DNA of 64,000 nucleotides from Poriferisodalis sp026713105 (GCA_965115995.1 OZ220472.1:1240001-1304000); one strand, 5' to 3'. Positions 8,427 to 17,525 are shown, counted from the stretch's first letter. Notes: generated by a model from the sequence alone, not told the origin. Numbers and translations: made by a program.

Positions 8427-9733
8427 ATGATGTGCTCCACGGCCGCTTGGAGCTGGCGCAGCGTCTTGACTTCGAACGACGCTGAGCAAGCCATGTCGTA
8501 CTGCGTCATCACCGAGTCCGTCGAGTCCCACTCGTCTCGCGGCTCGGGGTTGAGCCAGTAGACGCGCCGACATCGGCGTGCGATCTCATGCAGGCGGGTG
8601 AAGTTCGGGGAGCGATAGTTGCTGCGCGCGTCGCCGGTGATGAGCAATGTCGTGGATGTGGGCTGCAGATCCCCCGCAGCCAGTTGCCAGAATTCATCGA
8701 AGACGCCGCCGTAGTCCGAGTGCCCAGTCGTTCGGATGACGTTGGTGTTTCGCAAGAGCTGCCATGGCTCGATGGCGTGATCGGTGGATTCCAGCAGGTC
8801 GGTCACCTCGTCGACACCGTCGACGAACACGAATGATCTGGTCCGCGAGAGCTCCGCCGAGAGTGCGGTCATCAAGGTCAACGTGAAGAGTGAGAACTCG
8901 GCAACCGAGCCGCTGATGTCGCTCAGCACTAACAGTTCTGGGCGACGGCGGTGAGGCCGATCAAAGCAGATGTGCAGCGGAACGCCGCCAGTGCCGAGCG
9001 AGCGTCGAATGGTCCTGCGAAAGTTGACGCGGCCGGAGCTGTGTGAACTGCGACGTCGAGCGATTCGGCTCGCAATCTTGTACGCCAATGGAGCGACGGC
9101 CGTGCGCATCTGAGAGAGCTGCGCACGCGAGGCGCCCAGGAACTCGATGTCGCTTACGCACGACGCAGTCTCGGGATCTGGTGTTCCGAGCCGCTCATGC
9201 AGGTCGGCCTGAATCGAGCGCTTCAATTCGTCAACACGCTCGCGCAGCTCGCCGACGCCGCGTTCGGGTGACCGGCGGCGGGCCTCGCTCAGCAATCTGG
9301 CGAGATCGGCTGCCCGAAGCACCCGACGGAGGTGGTGGGCGTTGCCGCGAACCTCACCATCGAGTCCGCCGTGCTCGTCGACGAGCTGCGCTGCCAGTGC
9401 TGATAGATCCCTGTCTGAGGCGATGACCTCAGCGGGTGACAATGACTCGTCTGCATCGTCGCGAACGTCAGGTCGGGACGCGGGCGGGAACAAGGTGTCA
9501 AACAGATGGTCGAAAGTGCGTTTATCGGAGACGCGCTTGACGAGGGTCGAGGACAGAGCACTGCGCAGCGCGGCCCGGTTTCCCAATCCGACCTGCCGTG
9601 TCGCCTCGCAGGCGTCGATGACTTCGGACATTCCGACGTCGATGCCGTGCGCACGCAGCCGATTGGCGAGCTTGAAGATCTGGTCAGCGAAGGCACTGCC
9701 AATCGCTGCCGTGTTGCCGGTCGGTGGGCGCAC
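8423..9733 (-). CDS. VWA domain protein, CoxE-like
   Basis: A 436-residue protein with a C-terminal von Willebrand A domain. LVLSDISGSVAEF near residues 268-280 is the MIDAS motif DxSxS. FRRTIRRSLGTGGVP just before it is characteristic of the CoxE family. CoxE normally works with a MoxR-type AAA+ ATPase (CoxD) to mature molybdenum CO-dehydrogenase-like enzymes. Here no AAA+ gene is adjacent, but a molybdenum hydroxylase lies 10 kb downstream. The GTG at 9733 is proposed as start. The frame stays open further upstream over the divergent hydroquinone dioxygenase gene, which I treat as spurious. The gene's 3' end abuts the pseudogene scar. Confidence 0.8.
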   Translation of the reverse strand: MRPPTGNTAAIGSAFADQIFKLANRLRAHGIDVGMSEVIDACEATRQVGLGNRAALRSALSSTLVKRVSDKRTFDHLFDTLFPPASRPDVRDDADESLSPAEVIASDRDLSALAAQLVDEHGGLDGEVRGNAHHLRRVLRAADLARLLSEARRRSPERGVGELRERVDELKRSIQADLHERLGTPDPETASCVSDIEFLGASRAQLSQMRTAVAPLAYKIASRIARRRSSHSSGRVNFRRTIRRSLGTGGVPLHICFDRPHRRRPELLVLSDISGSVAEFSLFTLTLMTALSAELSRTRSFVFVDGVDEVTDLLESTDHAIEPWQLLRNTNVIRTTGHSDYGGVFDEFWQLAAGDLQPTSTTLLITGDARSNYRSPNFTRLHEIARRCRRVYWLNPEPRDEWDSTDSVMTQYDMACSASFEVKTLRQLQAAVEHII

Positions 9734-9847
9734 GTCATCTGTAGTAGTCCATAGGGCTTGCGGGCGCGCGCACCGGGCACATTCGACGCGCGTGGATACG
9801 ATCATGCAGCGATGAGGCCCCGAGCGCAGGGGGAGATGATCCCAGCT

Positions 9848-10345
9848 ATGAGCAAGTACACGACGGTGTTCGGTGCCCTGGAGAACTTCGAGAAGGGAGG
9901 CGTCGATGTCATCGACGACGATCCCAAGTACTACGCATTCTCGAACATGTTCGAAGTGGCGGCGAACAGCGAGCCCTATGAGAAAGTCGCGGTCGGCAAG
10001 AACTTGGAGTACGTCTTGGAGGTCATCCGGGCGGAGGGCACAAGCGAGTGGCGCGCAACGCCCCATGACGAATTCGCTCTGGTCATGGACGGTGAAGTCC
10101 GCATCGAGTTGCTCGACCCCGCTGAGGAGCTGGTCGACCCGGACGCCCACGGATCGATCGGCCTCGGCGATGAGCCCGAAGGTCGTCGCATGGGACGCGT
10201 GGTCGCAGGGCAGGGTCACATGACGCTGGTGCCTGCCGGCAAGGCGTATCGCTTCAGCTGCGACGGCGTCGGTGTGATCTTGCTTCAGACGATCGAAGGC
10301 CCCGACACGGTGTACCGATGGGCCGACATTTGCCAGACCCATTGA
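9848..10345 (+). CDS. hapC: Hydroquinone 1,2-dioxygenase, small subunit
   Basis: A 165-residue cupin-like subunit of the two-component Fe(II) hydroquinone dioxygenase, which opens the ring of hydroquinone to 4-hydroxymuconic semialdehyde. The family signature is clear: DDDPKYYAFSNMFEVAANS, YEKVAVGKNLEYVLEVIRAE, HDEFALVMDGEVRIELL and the C-terminal WADICQTH. The ATG at 9848 is preferred over 9836 because the AGGGGGAG ribosome-binding site then has a usable spacing. The large subunit follows 52 bases downstream, as in known hap and pnp clusters. It is divergent from the VWA gene, so the 114-base gap should hold its promoter. Confidence 0.9.
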   Translation: MSKYTTVFGALENFEKGGVDVIDDDPKYYAFSNMFEVAANSEPYEKVAVGKNLEYVLEVIRAEGTSEWRATPHDEFALVMDGEVRIELLDPAEELVDPDAHGSIGLGDEPEGRRMGRVVAGQGHMTLVPAGKAYRFSCDGVGVILLQTIEGPDTVYRWADICQTH

Positions 10346-10397
10346 GCCGCACAATCCGCGAACGCTTCGAGATCATCTCGCAGGAGGAACGTCATCG

Positions 10398-11366
10398 ATG
10401 ACCTTGACCAGCTCACCACCGAACGCTCAGGGCTATAGGAGCTACAGCATCGGCAGTTTCACCTTCAGTCGCGACGAGTACTTCGCGACGATCGAGTGGC
10501 CGACAGGCAGCCACCAGATGGCTGTCGACGCATTCCTGCGTTGCGTTCAGCGCGATGTGGCGTGGGGGTTCTTCTACGGCATCGTCAACTTCGACAGCGT
10601 CTTCGGGACGATGAACCACTACGGCAACGTGGACATGTTCGCGGGCCGGTTCAACGATGCCTATCGCAGGGCCGAGGTTGACTACAACGAGAACTTTCCC
10701 CATGACGAGCTGCTGGGCTGCTTCGAATCGTTGCTGTCGGACTGGACAAATGAGGGCTATGACCCTTTTGCGGCACCGATGGAGACGGGTTCGGCGTTCG
10801 GTCCCAGCAACGGGAGCAACGATTCCGCTGTGACTCGCCACCGGGTGATCGCCCAGCGCATGGTCGGCATCCCCGGCGATGAGCAGATCCGCAGCGACGA
10901 CTCCGGTTTCCCCGTCAATCGAGGGTTCGCGGACGTGGCTCAGCATGAGCCTCAGATCGAGGCGGAAGCCGGCTACGAAGACGAGGTCTGCTCCTTCAAT
11001 CTCTTCGCCTACCTGTCGCGCTCGGATGTCACGTGGAACCCATCGGTCGTGTCTGCGTGCAAGGAAAGCCTCTATTGCCCGACTACCGAGGAGTTCATCC
11101 TGCCGGTCATCCATGGCAACGATCGCGTCGAGTGGTTTGTTCAGCTCAGCGACGAAATCCAATGGGACGTGGAAGATCGCGACACCGGCGCGAAGCGAGC
11201 GAGGGTCACCATGAGGGCCGGAGACGTGGCCGCGATGCCCGCCGACATTCGCCACCAGGGTTACTCGCCCAAGCGTTCCATGCTGCTCGTGTGGGAGAAC
11301 GGCTCGCCGCGCATCCCCGAGATGATCGCCAAGGGCGAGGCATCAGTTCACCCAGTCGAGTTCTGA
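10398..11366 (+). CDS. hapD: Hydroquinone 1,2-dioxygenase, large subunit
   Basis: A 322-residue catalytic subunit of hydroquinone 1,2-dioxygenase. Recognised by GYRSYSIGSFTFSRDEYFAT, MNHYGNVDMFAG, SRSDVTWNPSVVSACKESL, IHGNDRVEWFVQLSDEIQWD and MPADIRHQGYSPKRSMLLVW, which are hallmarks of the HapD/PnpD family. The conserved His and acidic residues in these segments are expected to bind Fe(II). AGGAGG at 10382-10387 lies 10 bases before the ATG. Together with the small subunit and the hydroxyquinol dioxygenase at 17522 it implies a 4-hydroxymuconate/maleylacetate branch. The next enzymes, semialdehyde dehydrogenase and maleylacetate reductase, are not in this unit. Confidence 0.93.
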   Translation: MTLTSSPPNAQGYRSYSIGSFTFSRDEYFATIEWPTGSHQMAVDAFLRCVQRDVAWGFFYGIVNFDSVFGTMNHYGNVDMFAGRFNDAYRRAEVDYNENFPHDELLGCFESLLSDWTNEGYDPFAAPMETGSAFGPSNGSNDSAVTRHRVIAQRMVGIPGDEQIRSDDSGFPVNRGFADVAQHEPQIEAEAGYEDEVCSFNLFAYLSRSDVTWNPSVVSACKESLYCPTTEEFILPVIHGNDRVEWFVQLSDEIQWDVEDRDTGAKRARVTMRAGDVAAMPADIRHQGYSPKRSMLLVWENGSPRIPEMIAKGEASVHPVEF

Positions 11367-11455
11367 GGGGTGCTCCCCAATGAGCAAGTTCGCCAGCCCG
11401 GCTACGGCGGAATCCGAGTCCTCTCGACGCCGAACCCACTAGCGAGAGCAACAAC

Positions 11456-11474
11456 TGACAACGCAGGTGACAAC
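11456..11474 (+). promoter_or_regulatory. Direct repeat TGACAAC upstream of the ABC importer genes
   Basis: Two identical TGACAAC heptamers are spaced by 5 bases (12-base period) just ahead of the solute-binding protein gene. The first overlaps CTGACA, which could be a -35 with CATAGC at 11476 as a poor -10 (15-base spacer). This could be an activator site or chance. Confidence 0.3.
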
Positions 11475-11496
11475 TCATAGCTCTGGGAGGGGCGAA

Positions 11497-12852
11497 ATGA
11501 CCGAACAAGAACGGCCGACACAGGCCCATGGCATGGACCGGCGCAGGTTTCTGCGCAATCTCGGATTCGGTGCCGCCGCCCTCGGCGTCAGCGGCGTCGC
11601 TCTCAATGCGTGCGGCGACGATGACGACGCAGCGCCCGAAACCACTGCAGCACCGGCTCCGGCGACAACAGCCGCGAGTGGCAGTGACACGCCGCCGGTG
11701 AAGATCGGCTATGTGACCCCGCGCTCGGGTCCGCTGGCTGCTTTCGGCGAGGCCGATGCATTCGTCTTGGCGACGATGGCATCAGCGCTTGGCGGCAACG
11801 TGGAGATAGTCGACAAGGACGCCGAGTCCGATCCAGCCCGCGCCGGTGAGGTCACACAGGAGTTGATCAGCGAGGGTGCGCACATCATCCTCGCCGGCGG
11901 CACGCCCGACATCTCTGTGCCGGTAGCTGCGGCTTGCGACCTCGGTGAAGTGCCCTGCCTCACGATGGACGCCCCATGGCAGCCGCATTATCTCGGCATC
12001 GGCGGGGGTCTGGGACCCGATTTTCCCGAGCCTCCGGTTGCGTCGGAGTTCAACTATCACTTCTTCTGGGGACTCGAAGACGTCATTGCGAACTTCATCG
12101 CGATGTGGGACCAATCCGGAGTCGACAAGGTGGTCGGCGCGCTGTGGGGCAGCGATCCCGACGGCAACGCATGGAGCGATCCGAATGTGGGCTTCCCGCC
12201 GGCTCTTGAGGCCGCCGGTTACACATTGCACGATCCGGGACGGTTCGACCTGTCCACACAGGACTACAGCGCGTTCATCAATCAGTTCAAGGACGTCGGC
12301 GTGCAGATCGTCTCGGGAAATATGCCGCCGCCCGTGTTCGCCACCTACCAGGCCGCTGCGCTGCAGCAGGGGCTGAACTCGCCGGTGGTGACCATCGGCA
12401 AGGCACTGCTGTTCCCATCCGCAGTGCAGACCTTCCCCAAGGGTGAGGGCCTGAGCACTGAGATTTGGTGGACGAATCGCCACCCGTTCTCGTCAAGTAT
12501 CACCGGGCAGACGTGTGCGGAGCTCGCCGCCGAATTCGAGGAGTCGACTGACACTCAGTGGACGCAACCGCTCGGATTCGCTCATGCAGTCTTCGAGGTT
12601 GCGATCGACGCCGTGATTCGTGCCGGATCGACGGACGCCTCCGCAATCCTGGATGCCTTGGCGGGCACCAATATCGACACGATCGTCGGCAACGTCAACT
12701 TCTCGACCGGTCCCGTTCCGCACCTGTCCAAGACGCCGCTCGTGGGCGGCCAGTGGGTGCAGGGTCAGCAGTACCCGCTCGAACTCGCAATCAACACCAA
12801 TTTCCAGCTCCCCGAGCTGCCCATCGACGCAGAGATCCAGCCGATCGTGTGA
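11497..12852 (+). CDS. ABC transporter substrate-binding protein, branched-chain amino acid (LivJ/HAAT) type, Tat lipoprotein
   Basis: A 451-residue extracytoplasmic binding protein. The N-terminus has a twin-arginine motif (RRRFLRN at 15-21), a short hydrophobic stretch and a lipobox LNAC with Cys39. An acidic Asp/Ala/Thr-rich linker and the periplasmic-binding-protein type I fold starting VKIGYVTPRSGPLAAFGEAD follow. Export folded and lipid-anchored is therefore expected. GGGAGGGG 5 bases upstream supports ATG 11497 over the in-frame ATG at 11467. It leads a five-gene importer (to 16297) placed between ring-cleavage genes, so an aromatic acid or related ligand is more likely than an amino acid. 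That is inference from context. Confidence 0.93.
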   Translation: MTEQERPTQAHGMDRRRFLRNLGFGAAALGVSGVALNACGDDDDAAPETTAAPAPATTAASGSDTPPVKIGYVTPRSGPLAAFGEADAFVLATMASALGGNVEIVDKDAESDPARAGEVTQELISEGAHIILAGGTPDISVPVAAACDLGEVPCLTMDAPWQPHYLGIGGGLGPDFPEPPVASEFNYHFFWGLEDVIANFIAMWDQSGVDKVVGALWGSDPDGNAWSDPNVGFPPALEAAGYTLHDPGRFDLSTQDYSAFINQFKDVGVQIVSGNMPPPVFATYQAAALQQGLNSPVVTIGKALLFPSAVQTFPKGEGLSTEIWWTNRHPFSSSITGQTCAELAAEFEESTDTQWTQPLGFAHAVFEVAIDAVIRAGSTDASAILDALAGTNIDTIVGNVNFSTGPVPHLSKTPLVGGQWVQGQQYPLELAINTNFQLPELPIDAEIQPIV

Positions 12853-12853
12853 G

Positions 12854-13582
12854 ATGCCGGCGCTGCTGGAAGTCGCGGGGCTGACCAAGTCGTTCGGCGT
12901 CAGGGTTGTCGACGACCTGTCGCTCTCGGTCGGCGCAGGAGAGGCTGTCGGGATTGTCGGCCCTAACGGCGCAGGCAAGACGACGATGCTCAACTTGATT
13001 GCCGGGGATCTGGCGCCCGACGAGGGGAGAGTCGTCTTCGAAGGCGTCGACTTGACTCACATCGCGGCCGACAAGCGATGCCACGCGGGCATCGCGAGAA
13101 CATCGCAGATTCCGCGTCCGTTCGAGCAGATGAGCGTCTTCGAGAATGTCCTGACCGGCGCAGTCTTCGGGTCGGGAACGCCGCTCGCTCCCGATGTCGC
13201 GCTCGACATAGCAGTTGACTCGTTGCGGCGGTCGGCAATGCTTGATGTAGCGAACACCAGAGCAGGTGCGTTGCCGCTGCTCGGTCGCAAGCGGCTCGAA
13301 CTGGCGCGGGCGCTGGCGACCCAGCCCAAATTGCTGCTGCTCGACGAGATTGCAGGTGGTCTCATCGAGGGCGAGGTCGTCGAGCTCACCGAGACCATTC
13401 GCCAGATCCGGGCCGATGGTGTGACGATCGTGTGGATCGAGCACATCGTTCATGCCCTGCTGGCTGTTGTGGATCGCATCATGGCGATGTCATTCGGTCA
13501 GAAGATCGCTGAAGGTGACCCGCGTACGGTGATGAACAGCCCCCAGGTGCAGGAGGTGTACATGGGCGTGGAGCCCGAATGA
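12854..13582 (+). CDS. ABC transporter ATP-binding protein, LivG type
   Basis: A 242-residue ATPase that powers the importer. Walker A GPNGAGKT is at 36-43 and Walker B LLLLDE at about 160-165. The switch His lies in IVWIEHIVH. The signature motif is degenerate: LPLLGRKRLELARAL replaces the usual LSYGxxRxLEIARAL, so the serine/glycine that contacts ATP is altered. LivG proteins commonly have a relaxed signature, and the partner LivF has an intact LSGGEQQ. The ATG is one base after the binding protein's stop codon, which implies translational coupling. Confidence 0.93.
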   Translation: MPALLEVAGLTKSFGVRVVDDLSLSVGAGEAVGIVGPNGAGKTTMLNLIAGDLAPDEGRVVFEGVDLTHIAADKRCHAGIARTSQIPRPFEQMSVFENVLTGAVFGSGTPLAPDVALDIAVDSLRRSAMLDVANTRAGALPLLGRKRLELARALATQPKLLLLDEIAGGLIEGEVVELTETIRQIRADGVTIVWIEHIVHALLAVVDRIMAMSFGQKIAEGDPRTVMNSPQVQEVYMGVEPE

Positions 13583-14388
13583 GCTTGTTGCACGTAGCGG
13601 GCCTCACAGCTGGTTACGGCGACTTCCAGGCGCTCTTTGATGTCGATCTCGTGGTCGACGAGGGTGAGACGGTGGCTGTCATCGGCGCGAACGGCGCCGG
13701 AAAGTCGACGCTGCTGCGCACGGTGGCGGGACTTGTGCGTGCATGGTCCGGTGAGATCCGATTCGACGGAGCCGATCTGCTGGCCATCGGCGCACATCGG
13801 CGGGTGCGCGAGGGGATAGCCATGGTGCCCGAAGGCCGGCAGCTCTTTCCCAGCTTGAATGTGCGTGAGAACCTGCAGGTCGGCGCCTACGGCAAGCGGC
13901 CCGGCGAGTGGAATGTGCCACGTGTGCTGGACGTGTTCCCGCTGTTGGAGCCGCTCCTTGATCGGCCTGCTGATGTCCTGTCGGGCGGTGAGCAGCAAGC
14001 GGTCGCCATCGGCAGAGCGCTCATGGCAAACCCACGGCTGATCCTGCTCGACGAGGTGTCGTTGGGACTTGCGCCGGTGGTGGTGAAGCAGGTGTACAGC
14101 GCACTGCCGTCGATCTCGACGGCCGGCACCACGGTGCTGGTCGTCGAGCAGGACATCAGCCAGGCACTGGCCGTCGCAGACCGTGTGATGTGCCTTCTCG
14201 AGGGTCGCGTCTCTCTGGAAGGCACACCCGGCGAACTCGAGCGCTCTCAGATCACCGCGGCCTACTTCGGCCTGGAAGGCCGAAGCGACAAGCCCGGCGG
14301 CTTGGAAGGCCGAAGCGACAAGCCCGGCGGCCTGGAAGGCCCAAATGACAAGCCCGGCGGCCCCCAAGTCCGAAGCGGGGCGAGCTGA
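13579..14388 (+). CDS. ABC transporter ATP-binding protein, LivF type, with a repeat tail
   Basis: A 269-residue ATPase with Walker A GANGAGKS at 36-43, signature LSGGEQQ at 134-140 and Walker B LILLDE at about 154-159. The ordinary LivF fold ends near residue 230. It is extended by three decapeptide repeats (GLEGRSDKPG twice, then GLEGPNDKPG) and a short end, encoded by the 30-base DNA repeat at 14271-14360. The start overlaps the previous stop by 4 bases (ATGA) and the stop overlaps the next ATG by one base. The tail is probably a repeat insertion tolerated at the C-terminus and not a functional domain. Confidence 0.93.
   Translation: MSLLHVAGLTAGYGDFQALFDVDLVVDEGETVAVIGANGAGKSTLLRTVAGLVRAWSGEIRFDGADLLAIGAHRRVREGIAMVPEGRQLFPSLNVRENLQVGAYGKRPGEWNVPRVLDVFPLLEPLLDRPADVLSGGEQQAVAIGRALMANPRLILLDEVSLGLAPVVVKQVYSALPSISTAGTTVLVVEQDISQALAVADRVMCLLEGRVSLEGTPGELERSQITAAYFGLEGRSDKPGGLEGRSDKPGGLEGPNDKPGGPQVRSGAS
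14271..14360 (+). repeat. Tandem 30-base repeat, three units, inside the LivF 3' end
   Basis: Units run 14271-14300, 14301-14330 and 14331-14360. A decayed partial fourth follows to about 14376. Units 1 and 2 differ at one base, and unit 3 has a few changes. Each unit contains GGAAGGCC and AAGCCCGGCGG and keeps the reading frame (10 codons). The minus strand reads as a spacer-like CCGGGCTTGTCGCTTCGG element. Confidence 0.92.
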
Positions 14389-15269
14389 TGGAGTGGATCA
14401 ACGCCGTAGTCCAAGGGCTGCTGCTCGGCGGGCTCTTCGCACTCTTCGCGACCGGACTGTCGCTGGCCTTCGGCGTGATGCGATTCGTGAATCTTGCTCA
14501 CGGCGACCTGGCCATCTTGGGCGCATTCCTGGCGGTGTCGACGACCGCGACGCTGGATGTCAATCCGTTCATCAGCCTCGTCGTCGTCGTGCCGATCATG
14601 ACGGCGCTCGGATATGTGCTGCAGCGATTCGTCTTCAACCGAACGATTGGCGACGATCCCCTCCCGTCCATTCTGGTGACCTTTGGCTTGGGCGTTGTGC
14701 TGCAAAACCTCCTGCTCGAGCGATACTCCGCCGATTCTCGCGGGCTCGACGCTGGGGCGCTCGAGACCAGCAGCTTGACGATCAACAACGACATCGCTGT
14801 GGGCTGGTTCCCCGTGTTGATCCTTCTTACAGCGCTGGTCGTGCTCATCGGCATGCACCTCTTTCTGCGTCGCACCCGCCTTGGGCGGGCATTTCGAGCC
14901 ACCTCCGACAGTCCCGCGACGGCCCGGCTGATGGGCATCAACGATCGCAACATCTACGCCGTTGTGATGGCGATCGCGTTCGCAACCGTCGCGGTCGCGG
15001 GCGTCTTCCTCGGCATCCGGCAGACATTCGGTCCCAGCGATGGTCCCGCCCAACTGATCTTCGGCTTTGAGGCGGTGGTGATCGGAGGCCTAGGTTCACT
15101 GTGGGGGACATTGCTCGGCGGCCTCATCCTTGGGGTGGCCCAGACCGTCGGCAACCAAGTGGATGTCGATTTCGACGTTCTTTCGGGGCCGTTGTTCGGC
15201 CATCTGATCTTCCTCGCCGTACTGGCATTCAGGCCGACAGGCTTGCTCGGTTCGAGGTCGCGGTCGTGA
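14388..15269 (+). CDS. ABC transporter permease, LivH type
   Basis: A 293-residue membrane protein with about eight hydrophobic segments. FGVMRFVNLAHGDLAILGAF near residue 26 and the cytoplasmic loop RRTRLGRAFRATSDSPATAR followed by LMGIN are the LivH-type EAA loop. IGGLGSLWGTLLGGLILG near the C-terminus is also typical. It forms the translocation pore with the LivM-type protein encoded next. The ATG overlaps the LivF stop (TGATG) and its stop overlaps the next GTG, so the importer genes are translationally chained. Confidence 0.92.
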   Translation: MEWINAVVQGLLLGGLFALFATGLSLAFGVMRFVNLAHGDLAILGAFLAVSTTATLDVNPFISLVVVVPIMTALGYVLQRFVFNRTIGDDPLPSILVTFGLGVVLQNLLLERYSADSRGLDAGALETSSLTINNDIAVGWFPVLILLTALVVLIGMHLFLRRTRLGRAFRATSDSPATARLMGINDRNIYAVVMAIAFATVAVAGVFLGIRQTFGPSDGPAQLIFGFEAVVIGGLGSLWGTLLGGLILGVAQTVGNQVDVDFDVLSGPLFGHLIFLAVLAFRPTGLLGSRSRS

Positions 15270-16297
15270 GCGATTTTCGGATCAGCCGCAGCACGCCAGA
15301 ATCGACCGTCGGCTTGGCAGGCGCGGCAGTCGTGGTCGGCGTGCTCGCAACGCTTCCGTGGTGGGATTCCGACGGCAGCCTGCAGACCCCCCTCGTCGTG
15401 GTCTTGTACTACCTCGCACTCGCGCAGATGTGGAATCTCCTCGCGGGTTTCGCCGGTCTTGTCTCGGTCGGCCAGCAGATGTTCGTCGGCATCGGCATCT
15501 ACACAATGCTGCAGGTCGCCGAGGTCATCGGAATCGACCCGTTTCTCACCGTGCTGATAGCGGGGCTCGTCGCTGCGCTGCTGTCCCTTCCCATCGCTGC
15601 GTTCGCATTCCGGCTCAAGGGCGGCTACTTCGCCATCGGCACGTGGGTCGTTGCCGAGGTGCTCCGGCTGTTGACGACTGAGAACGGCCGCCATCTGCGC
15701 GGCGGCGACGTGCGCAGCCTCACGCGCGCCTCACTCGGTGGCTATTCGCTCGACCTGCGGAACGATCTGACCTATTGGCTGGCCCTCGCGCTCGCCGTGG
15801 GTGCGACTGCAATCGTGGTCGTCGCACTACGAAGTCGACTCGGACTGGCGTTGCGGGCAGTTCGCGATGATGAGGCCGGTGCGCGCGGCCTCGGCGTGGA
15901 TGTCACGCGCACGAAGCTCATTGTTTGGGTGGTTGCGGCATTCTGGACCGGGTGCACGGGTGCGGTCATCCTGCTGAACACCAACTCGGCGACAGCAACG
16001 TCGGCATTCAGCGTCCTGCGCTGGACCGCATTGGTGATCTTCATCGCTGTCATCGGCGGAGTCGGCTCGACGACTGGGGCAATCATCGGAGTGCTCGTAT
16101 TCTGGTTCCTCGACGAGCAACTCGAAGACGCAGAGAATTGGCGCTTCATCATCCTTGGTGCCATCGCAGCCGTGATGGCGTTGGTAGCGCCGCGCGGTAT
16201 CTACGGGCTGCTTCAGCGATGGCGGCCATTGCAGTTCTTCCCTGTTCGCCGACGCCTCGTGGCGCGCACCGATGGTCCCGACGACAGCAGTGATTGA
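15266..16297 (+). CDS. ABC transporter permease, LivM type
   Basis: A 343-residue integral membrane protein. It has GLVSVGQQMFVGIGIYTMLQ, the EAA loop SRLGLALRAVRDDEAGARGL and IAVIGGVGSTTGAIIGVLVF, all LivM-like. The GTG at 15266 overlaps the LivH stop by 4 bases (GTGA). The open frame extends upstream but only over LivH. The charged C-terminal end (residues 320-343) overlaps the thiolase start by 26 bases. Confidence 0.92.
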   Translation: MSDFRISRSTPESTVGLAGAAVVVGVLATLPWWDSDGSLQTPLVVVLYYLALAQMWNLLAGFAGLVSVGQQMFVGIGIYTMLQVAEVIGIDPFLTVLIAGLVAALLSLPIAAFAFRLKGGYFAIGTWVVAEVLRLLTTENGRHLRGGDVRSLTRASLGGYSLDLRNDLTYWLALALAVGATAIVVVALRSRLGLALRAVRDDEAGARGLGVDVTRTKLIVWVVAAFWTGCTGAVILLNTNSATATSAFSVLRWTALVIFIAVIGGVGSTTGAIIGVLVFWFLDEQLEDAENWRFIILGAIAAVMALVAPRGIYGLLQRWRPLQFFPVRRRLVARTDGPDDSSD

Positions 16298-17525
16298 CAC
16301 CTTCATCGTCGACGCTGTGCGCACCCCTGTCGGTCGCGTCGGGGGTGGATTGGCGAGTGTGCGCCCAGACGACCTCGCGGCGAGCGTTGTCGAAGCGCTG
16401 CTTAAGCGATCGCCTGCCCTCGACCCAGCGCGACTCGACGATGTGCACTTTGGGAACGGGAACGGTGCAGGCGAGGAGAACAGCAATGTCGCTCGCATGG
16501 CGAGCCTGCTGGCGGGTGTCCCGACTTCGGTTCCAGGGACCACCGAGAACCGGCTGTGCGGTTCCGGTCTCGAGTCGATCATGGCGGCAAGTCGCGAGAT
16601 CGCCGTCGGAGACGCAGACTTGTGCATTGCCGGTGGAGTGGAGTCGATGTCCCGTGCGCCGTGGGTTGTCGCCAAGCCAGAACGCGGCTATGAGCAAGGT
16701 CACCGCCAGATGCACTCAACGACGCTCGGCTGGAGGCTCATCAATCCTCGGATGCCCGAGCGATGGACCATCTCGCTCGGCGAGAGCGCTGAAATCCTGG
16801 CCGAGCGTTACGAGATCAGCAGGGCAGTCCAGGACGCCTATGCATTGCGGAGTCATCAGCGAGCCGCAGCGGCGTGGGCAGCGCGTCGATTCGACGACGA
16901 GATCGCCGCGGTGCCCCGCAGTGACCTCGACATCGACGAGAGCGTGTGCCCCAACACCACCGCTGACGCACTCGGCCGGCTGCGACCGGCATTTCGGGAA
17001 GGGGGCAGCGTGACGGCGGGAAACTCTTGCCCGATGAATGACGGAGCCGCAGCAGTGCTCCTCGCCTCGGCCTCAGGGCTCGACGAACTCGGCCAAGCTC
17101 CTTTGGCGCGGATCGTCAGCAGAGCGGTCTGCGGTATCGACCCTCATCTGTCCGGTATCGGGCCCCTCGAAGCTGCAGACGTTGCGCTGCGTCGCGCAGG
17201 AATCGGTTGGGCTGATCTCGCCGTCGTCGAGCTGAACGAGGACTTTGCTGCGCAGTCGCTTGCCTGCTTGATGCACTGGTCCGAGCTCGACCGAGGCCGG
17301 GTCAACCCCAATGGCGGAGCCATCGCGCTCGGGCATCCCATCGGTGCGTCCGGAGCCCGCATCACCACCACGCTGGTCCATGAGCTCGGGCGACGCGGTG
17401 GCGGTTACGGGATGGCGACGATGTGCATCGGTGTCGGTCAGGGCATCGCAATGGTCGTTGAAGGGTTCGCGCCTGGTACTCAACCCGGACCGCAACCGCA
17501 ACTAGGCAAAGAGGAGAAACCATGA
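16272..17525 (+). CDS. Thiolase (acetyl-CoA C-acyltransferase; beta-ketoadipyl-CoA thiolase-like)
   Basis: A 417-residue degradative thiolase that cleaves a 3-oxoacyl-CoA with CoA. The nucleophilic Cys96 is in TENRLCGSGLESI. The His of NPNGGAIALGHPIGASGAR and the Cys of MATMCIGVGQG complete the active site. Its position between a ring-cleavage importer and hydroxyquinol dioxygenase suggests it cleaves 3-oxoadipyl-CoA to succinyl-CoA and acetyl-CoA, the last step of the beta-ketoadipate route. That substrate is inferred from context. The ATG at 16272 lies inside the previous gene, and the stop overlaps the next ATG (ATGA). Confidence 0.92.
   Translation: MVPTTAVIDTFIVDAVRTPVGRVGGGLASVRPDDLAASVVEALLKRSPALDPARLDDVHFGNGNGAGEENSNVARMASLLAGVPTSVPGTTENRLCGSGLESIMAASREIAVGDADLCIAGGVESMSRAPWVVAKPERGYEQGHRQMHSTTLGWRLINPRMPERWTISLGESAEILAERYEISRAVQDAYALRSHQRAAAAWAARRFDDEIAAVPRSDLDIDESVCPNTTADALGRLRPAFREGGSVTAGNSCPMNDGAAAVLLASASGLDELGQAPLARIVSRAVCGIDPHLSGIGPLEAADVALRRAGIGWADLAVVELNEDFAAQSLACLMHWSELDRGRVNPNGGAIALGHPIGASGARITTTLVHELGRRGGGYGMATMCIGVGQGIAMVVEGFAPGTQPGPQPQLGKEEKP

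Noticed and set aside
9734..10354. Upstream extension of the VWA/CoxE-like frame
   Set aside because: It would run antisense through the hydroquinone dioxygenase small-subunit gene. No homology is seen before the GTG at 9733.
14262..15053. 263-codon minus-strand frame over LivF/LivH ends, with repeated PPGLSLRPS-like motifs
   Set aside because: The repetition comes from the 30-base DNA repeat read backwards. The plus-strand LivH gene is clearly coding.
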